From CF-46 sp963760735 (GTDB taxonomy: Bacteria > Chloroflexota > Limnocylindria > Limnocylindrales > CSP1-4), in NCBI GenBank assembly GCA_963760735.1, contig CAVXEB010000007.1, forward strand, positions 558,001 to 622,000: a stretch of DNA of 64,000 nt. Reading direction: 5' to 3'. Position 1 is the stretch's first letter, and each line of letters begins with the position of its first letter. The notes beneath the pieces are model-generated. The model saw nothing but the letters and a program-made list of their open reading frames with translations, ran no database searches and was not told the DNA's origin. The translations under genes were made by a program, and so were the position numbers. Shown piece after piece: positions 43,295-52,278 of this stretch.

Positions 43295-44664
43295 GCGACG
43301 TGGCGAGCACCGAGACGCCGGGGAGCGCGGGCCTCAACTCGCGAGTCGGCCGGGTCCTCGATCTCGTCCGGAAGCGGTCCGCCTCCGCCGAAGCCGAGGT
43401 CACCGCCCGGTGGGGCACCTCCGCCCTGACGCGCTTCGCGACGAGCTTCATCCACCAGAACGTTGCCGAGGAGGTCAGCCACACGTTGCTCCGCGTCGCG
43501 GTCGACGGGCACGTCGCATCGGTGACGCTCGACGGACCACCGGACGACGAGCATCTCGCGCGTCTCGTGGACAACGCCTTCGACGCGGCCGAAGCCCTGC
43601 CGGTCGACCCCGGGTGGCCCGGCCTGACGCCCCCGACCGTGGGCATGCCGGCCGACCACTTCGACGAGGAGACCGCGGACTGGAACGCCGATGCGCGCGC
43701 CGCGAGGGTCCGGGCGTTCGTGGATGCCGCGGGCGGGCTCGAGACGGCCGGCTTCTGCTCCACGTCGGTCGTCCTGCTGAACTTCGCCAACACCGACGGT
43801 CACCACCTCAGCGGTCGCGGGACGGTCGCGGAGATCGACGGGATCGCCCGGACCCCGACGGCCGATGGCTCGAGCCGTCACGCGTCCGTCCGGATCGGCG
43901 ACCTCGATGGGCAGGCGACCGGCGAACGAGCGGCGACGAAGGCCCGGACCGCGAGCAACCCGACCGACCTCGAGCCGGGACGCTACGAGGTCATCCTCGA
44001 GCCCGATTGCGTCGCGAACATCCTGTCGTTCCTGCTCGTCGCCGGCTTCAACGGCAAGGCGGTCGAGGAAGGTCGGTCGTTCGCCCGCGTCGGCGACGCT
44101 CAGTTCGATCCCTCGATCACGCTCCGCGACGACGTCACCGATCCCGGCACGCTCGGCATCCCGTTCGACATCGAGGGAACGCCCAAGCGGCCGCTCGACC
44201 TCGTTCGCGACGGGGTGACGCGGGGCCTGCTCCACACCCGTCGGACGGCGAAGGCCGCCGGCGTCGAGAGCACCGGCCACGCCGTCGAAGGCGGAGCCGC
44301 CTGGGGCGCGCTCGGAGCGAACCTCACCATCGACGCGGGCGAGAAGACGACCGACGACCTGATCGCGGGCGTCGAACGAGGCGTGCTCGTGACCGACTTC
44401 TGGTACACCCGGATCCTCGATCCGAGGACGCAGGTCGTGACCGGGCTGACCCGGAATGGGGTCTGGCTGATCGAGGATGGCCGTGTCGTTCGGCCGGTGA
44501 CCAACCTCCGGTTCACGCAGTCGTTCCTCGACGCGCTGGGGCCGGACTCCGTTCGCGGGATTTCCGCGGAACGAGCCCTCGTGATGGCCGGCTGGGACTC
44601 GATCTACCTCGTGCCGAGCCTCCACCTCGCGTCGTGGAACTTCACGGGCGGCGCGAAGGGCTGA
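43291..44664 (+). CDS. tldE: TldE/PmbA-type metalloprotease subunit
   Basis: 457 residues, the non-catalytic partner: there is no HExxxH motif. Family blocks include ATSFIHQNVAEEVSHTLLRV, YEVILEPDCVANILSFLLVAGFNGKAVEEG (read in parts), FDIEGTPKRPLDLVRDGV and a C-terminal AGWDSIYLVPSLHLASWNF. It forms the closed cage with TldD. ATG 43291 overlaps the tldD stop. The HAD gene begins within its stop codon (TGATG), so all three are one operon. No peptide precursor gene of the kind processed by TldDE is obvious nearby. Confidence 0.9.
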   Translation: MSDVASTETPGSAGLNSRVGRVLDLVRKRSASAEAEVTARWGTSALTRFATSFIHQNVAEEVSHTLLRVAVDGHVASVTLDGPPDDEHLARLVDNAFDAAEALPVDPGWPGLTPPTVGMPADHFDEETADWNADARAARVRAFVDAAGGLETAGFCSTSVVLLNFANTDGHHLSGRGTVAEIDGIARTPTADGSSRHASVRIGDLDGQATGERAATKARTASNPTDLEPGRYEVILEPDCVANILSFLLVAGFNGKAVEEGRSFARVGDAQFDPSITLRDDVTDPGTLGIPFDIEGTPKRPLDLVRDGVTRGLLHTRRTAKAAGVESTGHAVEGGAAWGALGANLTIDAGEKTTDDLIAGVERGVLVTDFWYTRILDPRTQVVTGLTRNGVWLIEDGRVVRPVTNLRFTQSFLDALGPDSVRGISAERALVMAGWDSIYLVPSLHLASWNFTGGAKG

Positions 44665-45380
44665 TGACGGAGCTGGACTACGGCGCGTTCGACGCGCTCA
44701 CGTTCGACTGCTACGGCACGCTGATCGACTGGGAGGCGGGGATCCTGGCCGGCCTCCGAACCGCGTTCGCGCCGCACGGCGTCGACGCGCCGGACGATGA
44801 GCTCCTCGAGTCGTTCGCCACGGTCGAGGCACGGCTGGAGAGCGGGACGTACCTGCCCTACCGGACGATCCTCGCGATGGCCGCCCGCTCGGTCGGCGCC
44901 GGGCTCGACGCGGCCCTCACCGACGACGAGGCGATCGCGTTCGGAGGATCGGTCGAGGACTGGCCGGCGTTCGACGACTCGACGCGATCGCTCCGGATCC
45001 TCCGAAGGCGGTTCCAGCTCGGCGTGCTGACCAACTGCGACGACGACCTCTTCGCGGCCTCCAACCGGCGGCTCGGCGTCGACTTCGACTGGGTGGTCAC
45101 CGCCCAGCAGGTCGGCTCGTACAAGCCCAATGTCCACAACTTCGAGGTGCTCCGCGAGCGGCTGCACACGTCGGGGATTGCGGCCGGCCGCATCCTGCAC
45201 GTCGCCCAGAGCCTGTTCCACGACCACGCGCCTGCCCAGCGGCTCGGGATGCACACCGTCTGGATCGATCGACGCCACGACCGACCCGGGGGCGGCGCGA
45301 CGCCGCCGTCCGACGCACGACCGAACGCGACGTACCCGTCGATGGCCGCCTTCGCCGCGGCCGCCGTGCCGAAGGCCTGA
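44664..45380 (+). CDS. HAD-superfamily hydrolase, haloacid dehalogenase-like
   Basis: 238 residues. Motif I is FDCYGTLIDW with the nucleophile Asp at about 15, motif II LTNCDDDLF, motif III SYKPNVHNF (Lys about 155) and motif IV HVAQSLFHDHAPAQRLG. The DCYGTLIDWE context is that of type II 2-haloacid dehalogenases and related phosphatases; the residues do not decide between the two. ATG 44664 overlaps the tldE stop. It may act in an unrelated pathway, since tldDE operons often carry passengers. Confidence 0.88.
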   Translation: MTELDYGAFDALTFDCYGTLIDWEAGILAGLRTAFAPHGVDAPDDELLESFATVEARLESGTYLPYRTILAMAARSVGAGLDAALTDDEAIAFGGSVEDWPAFDDSTRSLRILRRRFQLGVLTNCDDDLFAASNRRLGVDFDWVVTAQQVGSYKPNVHNFEVLRERLHTSGIAAGRILHVAQSLFHDHAPAQRLGMHTVWIDRRHDRPGGGATPPSDARPNATYPSMAAFAAAAVPKA

Positions 45381-45401
45381 CGCCCTGGTCATCCGCCCTG
45401 G

Positions 45402-45869
45402 TCAGGCTCGGCGCGCCCGCCGGATCTGGTCGGCGTGGTCGTGCGGGTGCGAGGCGTAGATCCGGACCCAGCCCTCGACGCTGTACGGCCCCGACTCCGA
45501 GTGCGTCCCGGTGCGTGACCACTCCTCCGCGGTCAGCGACTCGAGCAGCTGGAGACTGGACGCCCGGACCGCCCCCATGACGGCCAGGGACGGCTCGATC
45601 GGCCGGTCGTAGTGAAGCCGGCGGGCCCATTCCGGCTCGTCGTATCCCTGGATCGTCGGCTCCGAGTCCGCGACGAGCCGCCGCAGGCGCGTGTAGGCCA
45701 TCGCCTCGCTGTCGGCCAGGTGATGGACGACCTGCCGCGCGGTCCAGCCGTCCGCCTCGGCGGGTTGCCGGTCGAGGTCGTCGTCGGTGATCCCGGACAG
45801 GGCGTCGTCGACGGCTGCCGAGCCGGTGCGGTAGCGATCGATCAACAGGGCTCGTTCGGTGTCGTCCAC
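45402..45869 (-). CDS. DinB-like four-helix protein
   Basis: 155 residues. The DinB/YfiT fold is indicated by WTARQVVHHLADSEAMAYTRL and the C-terminal RIYASHPHDHADQIRRAR, which bring together the His residues for a divalent metal (HH in helix 2, HPHDH in helix 4). Family members are thiol-dependent transferases or hydrolases; the substrate is unknown. GTG 45869 has a strong AGGAGG site, so this gene is leadered, unlike many neighbours. A second DinB-like gene lies at 49619. Confidence 0.85.
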   Translation of the reverse strand: MDDTERALLIDRYRTGSAAVDDALSGITDDDLDRQPAEADGWTARQVVHHLADSEAMAYTRLRRLVADSEPTIQGYDEPEWARRLHYDRPIEPSLAVMGAVRASSLQLLESLTAEEWSRTGTHSESGPYSVEGWVRIYASHPHDHADQIRRARRA

Positions 45870-46003
45870 AGGTCCTCCTTGGGTCGAGGATCGCACGTTC
45901 GCCCGCGGGCCACTCGACGACCCTCGTCCGTCATGCATGTCGTCACCCATCGCTGGGTGGCCACATGCATCGGCAGAAGGGGCGAGCGGGGACGCCGGCG
46001 CGG

Positions 46004-46009
46004 TACCCT
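46004..46009 (+). promoter_or_regulatory. -10 box (TACCCT) of the ABC-2 exporter operon, leaderless distance
   Basis: TACCCT ends 8 bases before GTG 46018. No ribosome site lies between them, which supports a leaderless or nearly leaderless message. Confidence 0.45.
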
Positions 46010-46017
46010 TCCGGCCC

Positions 46018-47040
46018 GTGCCCGATCCGACCGTCCTCGTCCGCGACCTCCGCAAGACATTCAGCGTCCCCGTCCGCGAGGGCGGGCTGTCGGCGGCCGC
46101 TCGCAGCCTCGTCCGGCGTCGGAACCGGGAGATCCAGGCCGTCGCCGGCATCTCGTTCCAGGTCGATCCAGGCGAGGTCGTCGGGTTCCTCGGCCCGAAC
46201 GGAGCGGGCAAGACGACCAGCCTCAAGATGCTCAGCGGACTCCTCTACCCGACGTCTGGCGAGGCGACGGTGCTCGGCTTCGTCCCGTCGCGCCGCGAGG
46301 CGTCGTTCCTGCGCCGGATCACGATGGTGATGGGCAACCGGAACCAGCTCCAGTGGGACCTGCCCGCCCTCGACTCGTTCGAGCTGACCCGGGCGATCTA
46401 CCGCCTGGATCCGGCCGACTTCCGCCGGACTCGCGACGAGTTCGTCGAGCTGCTGGATCTCGGTGAGCTCGTCCACAAGCCCGTCCGCAACCTGTCCCTC
46501 GGGGAGCGGATGAAGATGGAGTTCGTCGGTGCCCTGCTCCACCGGCCGCAGGTCCTGTTCCTCGACGAGCCGACGCTCGGCCTCGACGTCACGATGCAGA
46601 AGCGGATCCGGAGCTTCGTCGCCGAGTACAACCGGCGCTACGGCGCGACGGTGCTCCTGACGAGCCACTACATGGCCGACGTCCAGGCGCTCTGCCGGCG
46701 GGTGATCGTCATCCACCACGGCCGGATCCTGTTCGACGGCAACCTCGCCGATCTCGCGACCCGGTTCAACGCGACGAAGACGATCGGGGTCACGCTCAAG
46801 GACGGACCCACCGACACGGCCCCGGTCGACTTCTCCGCCTACGGCGAGATCCTCCCGACCGACGACGACCGGGTGATGCTCCGGGTCATGCGGACCGACG
46901 CGGCCGAGGTCACGACCCGGCTCCTCCGCGACCTGCCCGTCGCGGACCTGACGATCGAGGACCCGCCGATCGAGGACGTCATCGAGCAGGTCTTCCTCGA
47001 GGCGCACGACGAGCGCGTCGAGGCGGCCCCCACCGGATGA
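46018..47040 (+). CDS. ABC-2 type exporter ATPase
   Basis: 340 residues. Walker A FLGPNGAGKTTSLKML at about 60, signature LSLGERMKMEFVGALL, Walker B VLFLDEPTLGLDV and switch His LLTSHYMADVQALC. The LSLGERMKM signature and the insertion REASFLRRITMVMGNRNQLQWDLP (in parts) are typical of the exporter group with two DUF990-like permeases (COG4586). GTG 46018 is close behind a TACCCT box. The next permease gene overlaps its stop. Substrate unknown; relatives are linked to drug or lipid export. Confidence 0.9.
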   Translation: MPDPTVLVRDLRKTFSVPVREGGLSAAARSLVRRRNREIQAVAGISFQVDPGEVVGFLGPNGAGKTTSLKMLSGLLYPTSGEATVLGFVPSRREASFLRRITMVMGNRNQLQWDLPALDSFELTRAIYRLDPADFRRTRDEFVELLDLGELVHKPVRNLSLGERMKMEFVGALLHRPQVLFLDEPTLGLDVTMQKRIRSFVAEYNRRYGATVLLTSHYMADVQALCRRVIVIHHGRILFDGNLADLATRFNATKTIGVTLKDGPTDTAPVDFSAYGEILPTDDDRVMLRVMRTDAAEVTTRLLRDLPVADLTIEDPPIEDVIEQVFLEAHDERVEAAPTG

Positions 47041-47903
47041 GCGCGGCGGCGCCGGCCTCCACCCTCCCGCCGACGGTCCGTCTCGGACTCCTCGGGGCCG
47101 TCCGCGCCTGGGTCGACTTCTACACGACGGAGATGCGGGTCGCGATCGCGACCCAGATCCAGTACCGCGTCTCGAACTACTTCTACATGATCGGGATGAT
47201 CGCGGAGCCGGTGATCTACCTGGTCGTGTGGTCGACGGTCGCGACCCAGCAGGGCGGCGAGGTCGGCGGGTTCACGCCCGGCGACTTCGCCGCCTACTAC
47301 ATCGTCTGGACGCTGGTCCGGAACATGAACATCGCGCTCACGCCGTGGGCCTGGGAGGAGCGGGTCCGGCAGGGCGAGCTCTCGGCGATGCTTCTCCGCC
47401 CGATCCATCCGATCCACGCCGATCTCGCCGGCATGGCCGGCTGGAAGGTCGTCGTCATCATCCTGTGGCTGCCTCTGGCGGCGTTCCTGTCGCTGATCTT
47501 CCACCCGACGTTCGACACGAACCTGCTCGACATCGTCGTCTTCTTCATCGCGATCTGGGGCGCCTACGTCCTGCGCTCGATGCTGCTCTGGCTGCTCGGA
47601 TTGGTGACCTTCTGGACGACCCGGGTCGGGCCGGTGTTCGACATCTTCTTCACCGCGGAGCTGCTGCTGTCCGGCCGGCTCGTGCCGCTGAGCCTGATGC
47701 CGGAGTGGGCCCAGCAGCTCGCGGCGGTCCTGCCGTTCCAGTGGTCGTTCGGCTTCCCGATCGAGGCGCTGATCGGCCAGCTCCCGCCCGAGCAGCTGGC
47801 CTACGGCCTCTTCATGCAGGTTCTGTGGATCACGATCAGCGCGGTCGCCGTCGCGTTCACGTGGAAGCGGGCCGTCCGTCGCTTCTCGGCGGTCGGCGGA
47901 TGA
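47037..47903 (+). CDS. ABC-2 exporter permease A
   Basis: 288 residues, six transmembrane helices. It starts with the amphipathic WVDFYTTEMRVAIATQIQYRVSNYFYM (read in parts), followed by helices around PVIYLVVWSTVA, VVVIILWLPLAAFLSLIF and MLLWLLGLVTFWTT, and a conserved LFFTAELLLSGRLVPLSLMP-like loop. It belongs to the COG4587/DUF990 permeases. ATG 47037 overlaps the ATPase stop (ATGA). It pairs with the permease at 47911 as a heterodimer. Confidence 0.87.
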   Translation: MSAAAPASTLPPTVRLGLLGAVRAWVDFYTTEMRVAIATQIQYRVSNYFYMIGMIAEPVIYLVVWSTVATQQGGEVGGFTPGDFAAYYIVWTLVRNMNIALTPWAWEERVRQGELSAMLLRPIHPIHADLAGMAGWKVVVIILWLPLAAFLSLIFHPTFDTNLLDIVVFFIAIWGAYVLRSMLLWLLGLVTFWTTRVGPVFDIFFTAELLLSGRLVPLSLMPEWAQQLAAVLPFQWSFGFPIEALIGQLPPEQLAYGLFMQVLWITISAVAVAFTWKRAVRRFSAVGG

Positions 47904-47910
47904 AGCCGCG

Positions 47911-48768
47911 ATGACCGCGATCGTCCCGGACTCGGTGCCGCCCCCGGCCCGGCCGTTGCCGGCCGATCCGCCGCGCCAGCTCTTCCGGTCGATCCGCCTG
48001 TTCGCGATCTTCTTCCGGATCGGCGCGCTGAACGAGCTCCAGTACCGGGCGAACCTCGCCGTTCAGCTGTTCCAGTCGCTGATCGCGCTCTTCACCGGGC
48101 TCGCGGTGCTGGCCCTGGTCTTCGACCAGACGTCGAACCTCGGCGGCTGGTCCCAGTCGGAGCTCCTCGCGGTGATGGGGGTCCACATCCTGATGGGCGG
48201 GGTGATCCGGACGGCGATCCAGCCGAACATGGAGCGGCTGATGACCGACGTCCGCCAGGGCACGCTCGACTACCTGCTGACGAAGCCCGAGGACGCCCAG
48301 GTGATGATCAGCGTCCGCGAGTTCCGGATCTGGCAGGCGGTCGACATCGTCGTCGGCGCGGTCGTGCTGGCGATCGGGATCGGGCGGCTCGAGACGTCGA
48401 TCGGGGTGGGATCCGCGCTGATCTTCGCCGGGGCCCTCCTCCTCGGCGCGGTGATGATCTACTGCTTCTGGCTGATCCTCACGACGGCGGCGTTCTGGGT
48501 CGTCCGGATGGACGAGCTCCACGAGCTCTTCGACGGGATCTACCAGTCCGGTCGCTGGCCGGTGACGATCTACCCGGGCTGGCTCCGCATCGGGCTGACG
48601 TTCCTCGTCCCGATCGCGTTCGCCGTCACGGTCCCGGCCGAGGCGCTCACCTCGCGGTTGACGCCGGAGACGCTCGCGATCGCGGCCGCCTTCGCGATCG
48701 CCCTCATCGTGGTCAGCCGCTGGTTCTGGCGGACCGGCCTGCGCCAGTACTCGGGGGCATCCGCCTAG
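47911..48768 (+). CDS. ABC-2 exporter permease B
   Basis: 285 residues. After a Pro-rich 30-residue start it has six helices, for example LAVQLFQSLIALFTGLAVLALVF and LGAVMIYCFWLILTTAAFWVV (each in part). The loop DVRQGTLDYLLTKPEDAQ and the YQSGRWPVTIYPGWLR region are characteristic of COG3694-type permeases that partner permease A. It starts 8 bases after the previous gene. The convergent membrane protein gene ends 36 bases past its stop. Confidence 0.87.
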   Translation: MTAIVPDSVPPPARPLPADPPRQLFRSIRLFAIFFRIGALNELQYRANLAVQLFQSLIALFTGLAVLALVFDQTSNLGGWSQSELLAVMGVHILMGGVIRTAIQPNMERLMTDVRQGTLDYLLTKPEDAQVMISVREFRIWQAVDIVVGAVVLAIGIGRLETSIGVGSALIFAGALLLGAVMIYCFWLILTTAAFWVVRMDELHELFDGIYQSGRWPVTIYPGWLRIGLTFLVPIAFAVTVPAEALTSRLTPETLAIAAAFAIALIVVSRWFWRTGLRQYSGASA

Positions 48769-48803
48769 GCAGGATCCAGCGGTTCGACGCCGACCCTTCC
48801 TGG

Positions 48804-49622
48804 TCACGCCGCCGGCGGACGGAGGAGGCGGAGGGGGATCACGGTCCCGAGGTAGATGGCCAGGACGCCTGCGCCGGCGAGCGCCCCGAAGATCAGGGCC
48901 GGGGACGGGGACGCCCACGGACCTTCCCGGATCGCGTGCCAGAGATCGAAGGCGACTGCGGCGCCGACGGCGAGGACGACGCCGAAGAGCCAGCGGTGAC
49001 GGCGCGGGCTCAGCGACGATCGATCGAGGAACCGCTCGAGATCCGAGGCCGCCCGGTCGATCGGGCGGCCGACACCGATCACGTTCGCGATCTCGGACGC
49101 CAGGCCGATGAGGTCGTCGACGACATCGGGCTCGAACGCTTCGAGGGGCGATGTGGGCGTCGCGACGGCGGCGGCCCGGATCGTCGAGGCGAGCGCCAGA
49201 CCCGACAGAACGATCGACGCGGCCACCAGGCCGACGAGGACCGGTGCCCCAACGCCCGCTTCGGGCCCGAACCCGTTGGCGACGATCGCCTGGGCGTCAA
49301 CGCCCGCCGCGATGAGGACAATGCCGGCGGCGAGGCCCGATCCGAGGCGGATCCGGGATGCGGTCGCCGCGGGGAGGACCCGCTCGCGATGGCGGAGGCT
49401 GCGGATCCACGTCGCGCTCGCGACCACCGGCAGGAAGATCGCGGCGTAGCTCGCGAACGCGTCCCATGGGTCGTCGCCGAACGGCGAGAACTCGCGGATC
49501 GTCGCGACCTGGGTCGACAGGACCCAGAGGATCGCGTACCCGACCACGGCCGCGGCCGCGATGTTCGCCGCGTCGCGGGTGGCCCGGGTCGCGCGATCGG
49601 GCGAGCGGTGCCGATGCGTCAC
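48804..49622 (-). CDS. multi-pass membrane protein, unknown function
   Basis: 272 residues with about seven hydrophobic helices: IAAAAVVGYAILWVL, YAAIFLPVVASATWI, GLAAGIVLIAAGVDA, VLVGLVAASIVLSGLAL, then a soluble segment (about 155-205, with EIANVIGVGRPIDRAASDLERFLD) and two final helices. I recognise no family. GTG 49622 overlaps the stop of the DinB-like gene upstream (GTGA), so the two form a short operon. Confidence 0.72.
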   Translation of the reverse strand: MTHRHRSPDRATRATRDAANIAAAAVVGYAILWVLSTQVATIREFSPFGDDPWDAFASYAAIFLPVVASATWIRSLRHRERVLPAATASRIRLGSGLAAGIVLIAAGVDAQAIVANGFGPEAGVGAPVLVGLVAASIVLSGLALASTIRAAAVATPTSPLEAFEPDVVDDLIGLASEIANVIGVGRPIDRAASDLERFLDRSSLSPRRHRWLFGVVLAVGAAVAFDLWHAIREGPWASPSPALIFGALAGAGVLAIYLGTVIPLRLLRPPAA

Positions 49623-50053
49623 CTCCGGAGGCTCGCGATGTGCTCGTCGTCATGGTCCGCGGCCTTCGCCATCAGCCCGGCAACGTCGATGACGCCGAAC
49701 GTGTCGTGCGTGCCCGTCCGCGCCCAGCCGTCCGGGCCGAGCGCGTCGAGGATCGCGAGGGTGGATGCACGCGCGGCGGCATGGGTGGCGATGACGTCCT
49801 CGAGACCGGCGCCGGGCGCGCCGAGCCATTGGTCGGGCTCGGCCCACGCCCAGCGAGGGTGGTCCTCGGTCTCCAGCTGGCGAAGGCGGACCTGCCAGAC
49901 CTGTTCCTCGACCGCGATCAGGTGGCGCACGACCTGCGTCGGCGTCCACTCGCCGGGCGCCGGCGAGTCCTGCGGCGAAGAGCGCGCCGCCTCGGCCAGC
50001 TCGCCCGGGACCGCGGCGAGGCGGTCACGAACGGGCAGCGCATTGACAGTCAC
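49619..50053 (-). CDS. DinB-like four-helix protein
   Basis: 144 residues. Helix 2 reads TPTQVVRHLIAVEEQVWQVRL with one His and the C-terminal helix AADHDDEHIASLRR with two more, giving the usual metal triad of the DinB/YfiT superfamily. WLGAPGAGLEDVIATHAAAR lies between them. Substrate unknown. GTG 50053. It differs from the DinB-like protein at 45402, to which it shows only fold-level similarity. It is translationally coupled to the membrane protein that follows. Confidence 0.82.
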   Translation of the reverse strand: MTVNALPVRDRLAAVPGELAEAARSSPQDSPAPGEWTPTQVVRHLIAVEEQVWQVRLRQLETEDHPRWAWAEPDQWLGAPGAGLEDVIATHAAARASTLAILDALGPDGWARTGTHDTFGVIDVAGLMAKAADHDDEHIASLRR

Positions 50054-50121
50054 CGCCGCATTGTCGGGTGCCGCGCAACCCGATGCGATACTCGCCCTCG
50101 AGGTCGGACGAGGAGGCCCGG

Positions 50122-50754
50122 ATGTCGATCTTCTACAACCAGTTCGCGAACCGCAGCCTCGACCGGATCGCCGCGCTCAGCGACGGGCTGTTCGCGATCG
50201 CCATGACGTTGATCGTTCTGGAGATCCAGGTCCCGCACCTCGACCCGGGCGCGACCGATGCCGACCTCGCCACGGCCCTCGTCGCCCTTGCGCCGCGCTT
50301 CGTGACCTACCTGTTGAGCTTCCTGACGCTCGGCATCTTCTGGAACGGCCAGCAGACCCAGCTGACTCACATCGACCACAGCACCCGCGACCTCGCCTGG
50401 CTCGAGCTGCTGTTCCTCGCGATCATCGCCCTCTTCCCGTTCACGACCTCGCTGCTCGCCGAGAACATCGACCTGCGTCTGGCGCTCGCCTTGTACTGGC
50501 TGAACATCTTCGCGTCCGGCGCGGTCCTGTACGGCATCTGGTCGTACGTGGAGCGGGCCGGTCTCGTCCGGACCGACTCACCGCCGGAGATCGGGGGCCT
50601 GATCAAGCGCCGGATCGCGATCGCCCAGGGGCTCTACTTCGTGGGGCTCGTGATCGCGCTCGTCGTCGGGACCTACCCCGCGATCGCCTGGATCGTCCTC
50701 GTCCAGCTGAACTTCGCCATCGCCCCGCGGATCGGCTTCCTCCACCGCATCTGA
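50122..50754 (+). CDS. TMEM175-family potassium channel-like membrane protein
   Basis: 210 residues and six helices. The signature is at the start of helix 1: RIAALSDGLFAIAMTLIVLEI, corresponding to the RxxxFSDG motif of bacterial TMEM175 channels. Here the Phe before Ser-Asp-Gly is Leu. Other helices are FVTYLLSFLTLGIFW with the NGQQTQLTHIDH loop, LELLFLAIIALFPFTTSLLAE and YFVGLVIALVVGTYPAIAWIVL (in parts). Bacterial members form tetrameric, weakly selective K+ channels. ATG 50122 has AGGAGG 5 bases upstream; the frame is open to 50068. Confidence 0.86.
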   Translation: MSIFYNQFANRSLDRIAALSDGLFAIAMTLIVLEIQVPHLDPGATDADLATALVALAPRFVTYLLSFLTLGIFWNGQQTQLTHIDHSTRDLAWLELLFLAIIALFPFTTSLLAENIDLRLALALYWLNIFASGAVLYGIWSYVERAGLVRTDSPPEIGGLIKRRIAIAQGLYFVGLVIALVVGTYPAIAWIVLVQLNFAIAPRIGFLHRI

Positions 50755-50780
50755 CGATGCTCATCCGCCGGTGACGATGC

Positions 50781-52013
50781 TCATCCGCCGGCGAGGTGGC
50801 GGATCGCGACCGCGGCGTGCAGGGCGACGCCCGCCGGCATGACGCCCTCGTCCATCACGAACCGGTTCGAGTGGAACTGTGGCGCTGTCGCCGGGTCCAG
50901 GCCGGGCGGGCAGGCCCCGAGGAAGACCTCGGCGCCGGGCACCTGCTCGATCACGTACGAGAAGTCCTCGGCGGACATCAACGGGGTCGCCATCTCGACG
51001 ACATGCCCCGGCCCGAGGACCTCGCCGGCGGCATCGCGGACCAGCCCCACGAAGGCCGCGTCGTTGACCGTCGCCGGATAGCCCGGCTCGAGTTCCACCT
51101 CGACCGTCGCCCCATGCACCGCGGCGATCCCCTCGGCCACCCGCCGGACACCCTCCCGGACCCGCTCGCGGGTGGCCGAGGACACCGTCCGGGTGGTGCC
51201 GTTGAGGAACACGGTCTCCGGGATGATGTTGTTCGCCGTCCCACCCGTGATCTGGCCGATGGTGACGACCGACGGCTCGGCCGCGTCGATGGTCCGGGCC
51301 ACCATCACCTGGAGCCCCAGCACGATCTCGGCCGCGATCGGGACGGGATCCAGGGCAAGGTGCGGCGCGGAGGCATGGCCCCCACGTCCCCGGACCCAAA
51401 TCCGGATGACGTCGCTCGCTGCGAAGATCGGCCCCGGCCGGAGATGGACCTCGCCGCTCGGGAAGCGCGTCGTGAGGTGGATCGCGAAGGCGCCGGTCGG
51501 CGGCGCGGCGTCCGGACCGGCCGCACCGAGCAGGCCCTCCTCGAGCATCGTCCTCGCGCCGGCCGGCCCCTCCTCGCCGGGCTGGAACATCAGGATCACG
51601 CGGCCGGGAAGATCGTCCCGGCGGTCCTGCAGCAGCCGCGCCGCCCCGAGGAGGATCGCCACGTGGGCGTCGTGGCCGCAGGCATGCATCGCCCCGGCCA
51701 CCTCCGACGCGAAGTCCAGACCGGTGTCCTCGTCGAGCGGCAGCGCGTCCATGTCGGCCCGGAGGAGGACGGTCCGGCCGGTCCGGCCGCCCTCGATCGC
51801 GGCGACGACCGAGGACAGGCCCTTGCCCGGCCGGCCCTCCAGCCCGATCCTCGCCAGCTCCTCCATCACGATGGCCTGCGTGACCGGCAGGTCGTTGCCG
51901 ACCTCGGGGTGGCGATGGATCCGACGTCGGATCGCGACGACGTCGGGCGCGATCGCCCGGGCGGCGGGGAGGAGCGATCCGGTGTCGAGGGCGATGGGAT
52001 CGGTCGTCGTCAT
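50781..52013 (-). CDS. M20-family amidohydrolase
   Basis: 410 residues. Metal ligands are visible in MHACGHDAHVA (His/Cys about 108-114), QPGEEGPAGA (Glu pair about 146) and HLTTRFPSGEV, with a final His in QFHSNRFVMDE. The Cys in HACGHDAH, in place of the Asp of classic M20 peptidases, marks the HipO/IAA-amino acid amidohydrolase group. It removes acyl groups from amino acids or related amides. Dimerisation lid: about 190-310. Start ATG 52013 is 7 bases after a TATTCT box (leaderless). Confidence 0.9.
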   Translation of the reverse strand: MTTTDPIALDTGSLLPAARAIAPDVVAIRRRIHRHPEVGNDLPVTQAIVMEELARIGLEGRPGKGLSSVVAAIEGGRTGRTVLLRADMDALPLDEDTGLDFASEVAGAMHACGHDAHVAILLGAARLLQDRRDDLPGRVILMFQPGEEGPAGARTMLEEGLLGAAGPDAAPPTGAFAIHLTTRFPSGEVHLRPGPIFAASDVIRIWVRGRGGHASAPHLALDPVPIAAEIVLGLQVMVARTIDAAEPSVVTIGQITGGTANNIIPETVFLNGTTRTVSSATRERVREGVRRVAEGIAAVHGATVEVELEPGYPATVNDAAFVGLVRDAAGEVLGPGHVVEMATPLMSAEDFSYVIEQVPGAEVFLGACPPGLDPATAPQFHSNRFVMDEGVMPAGVALHAAVAIRHLAGG

Positions 52014-52020
52014 GGCGCCG

Positions 52021-52026
52021 AGAATA
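52021..52026 (-). promoter_or_regulatory. -10 box (TATTCT) of the M20 amidohydrolase, leaderless distance
   Basis: TATTCT on the minus strand ends 7 bases before ATG 52013. No ribosome-binding sequence lies between. Confidence 0.45.
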
Positions 52027-52278
52027 GCCCGCGCATCGCTTCCGCCGGCGGCCCGGACAGTCGTACCGGGACGGGGGGTACCGAGGGTTGCCCGGGGTCA
52101 ACGGAACCGTGGCGGGGTGCCGAGGGGTCCGCCCCGGACGAGGTCGATCCGGTGCAGTCGGCGAGTCGCCACAGGTACTGGACGCCGGGCAGGACCCTCC
52201 CGGAGACTGCGCCGACGCCGGGGTCCACTGACCGTCTCGCGACCCGCCCCGGCCACGCATCCCACGGAGGGAACATCG
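52027..52278. other. intergenic stretch upstream of the vWA surface protein
   Basis: About 250 bases between divergent genes. The left edge holds the TATTCT box of the amidohydrolase gene. The right edge holds the GGAGGG ribosome site of the 52279 gene. The middle is GC-rich with runs such as GGACGGGGGG; I recognise neither a promoter for the plus strand nor a riboswitch. Confidence 0.4.
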
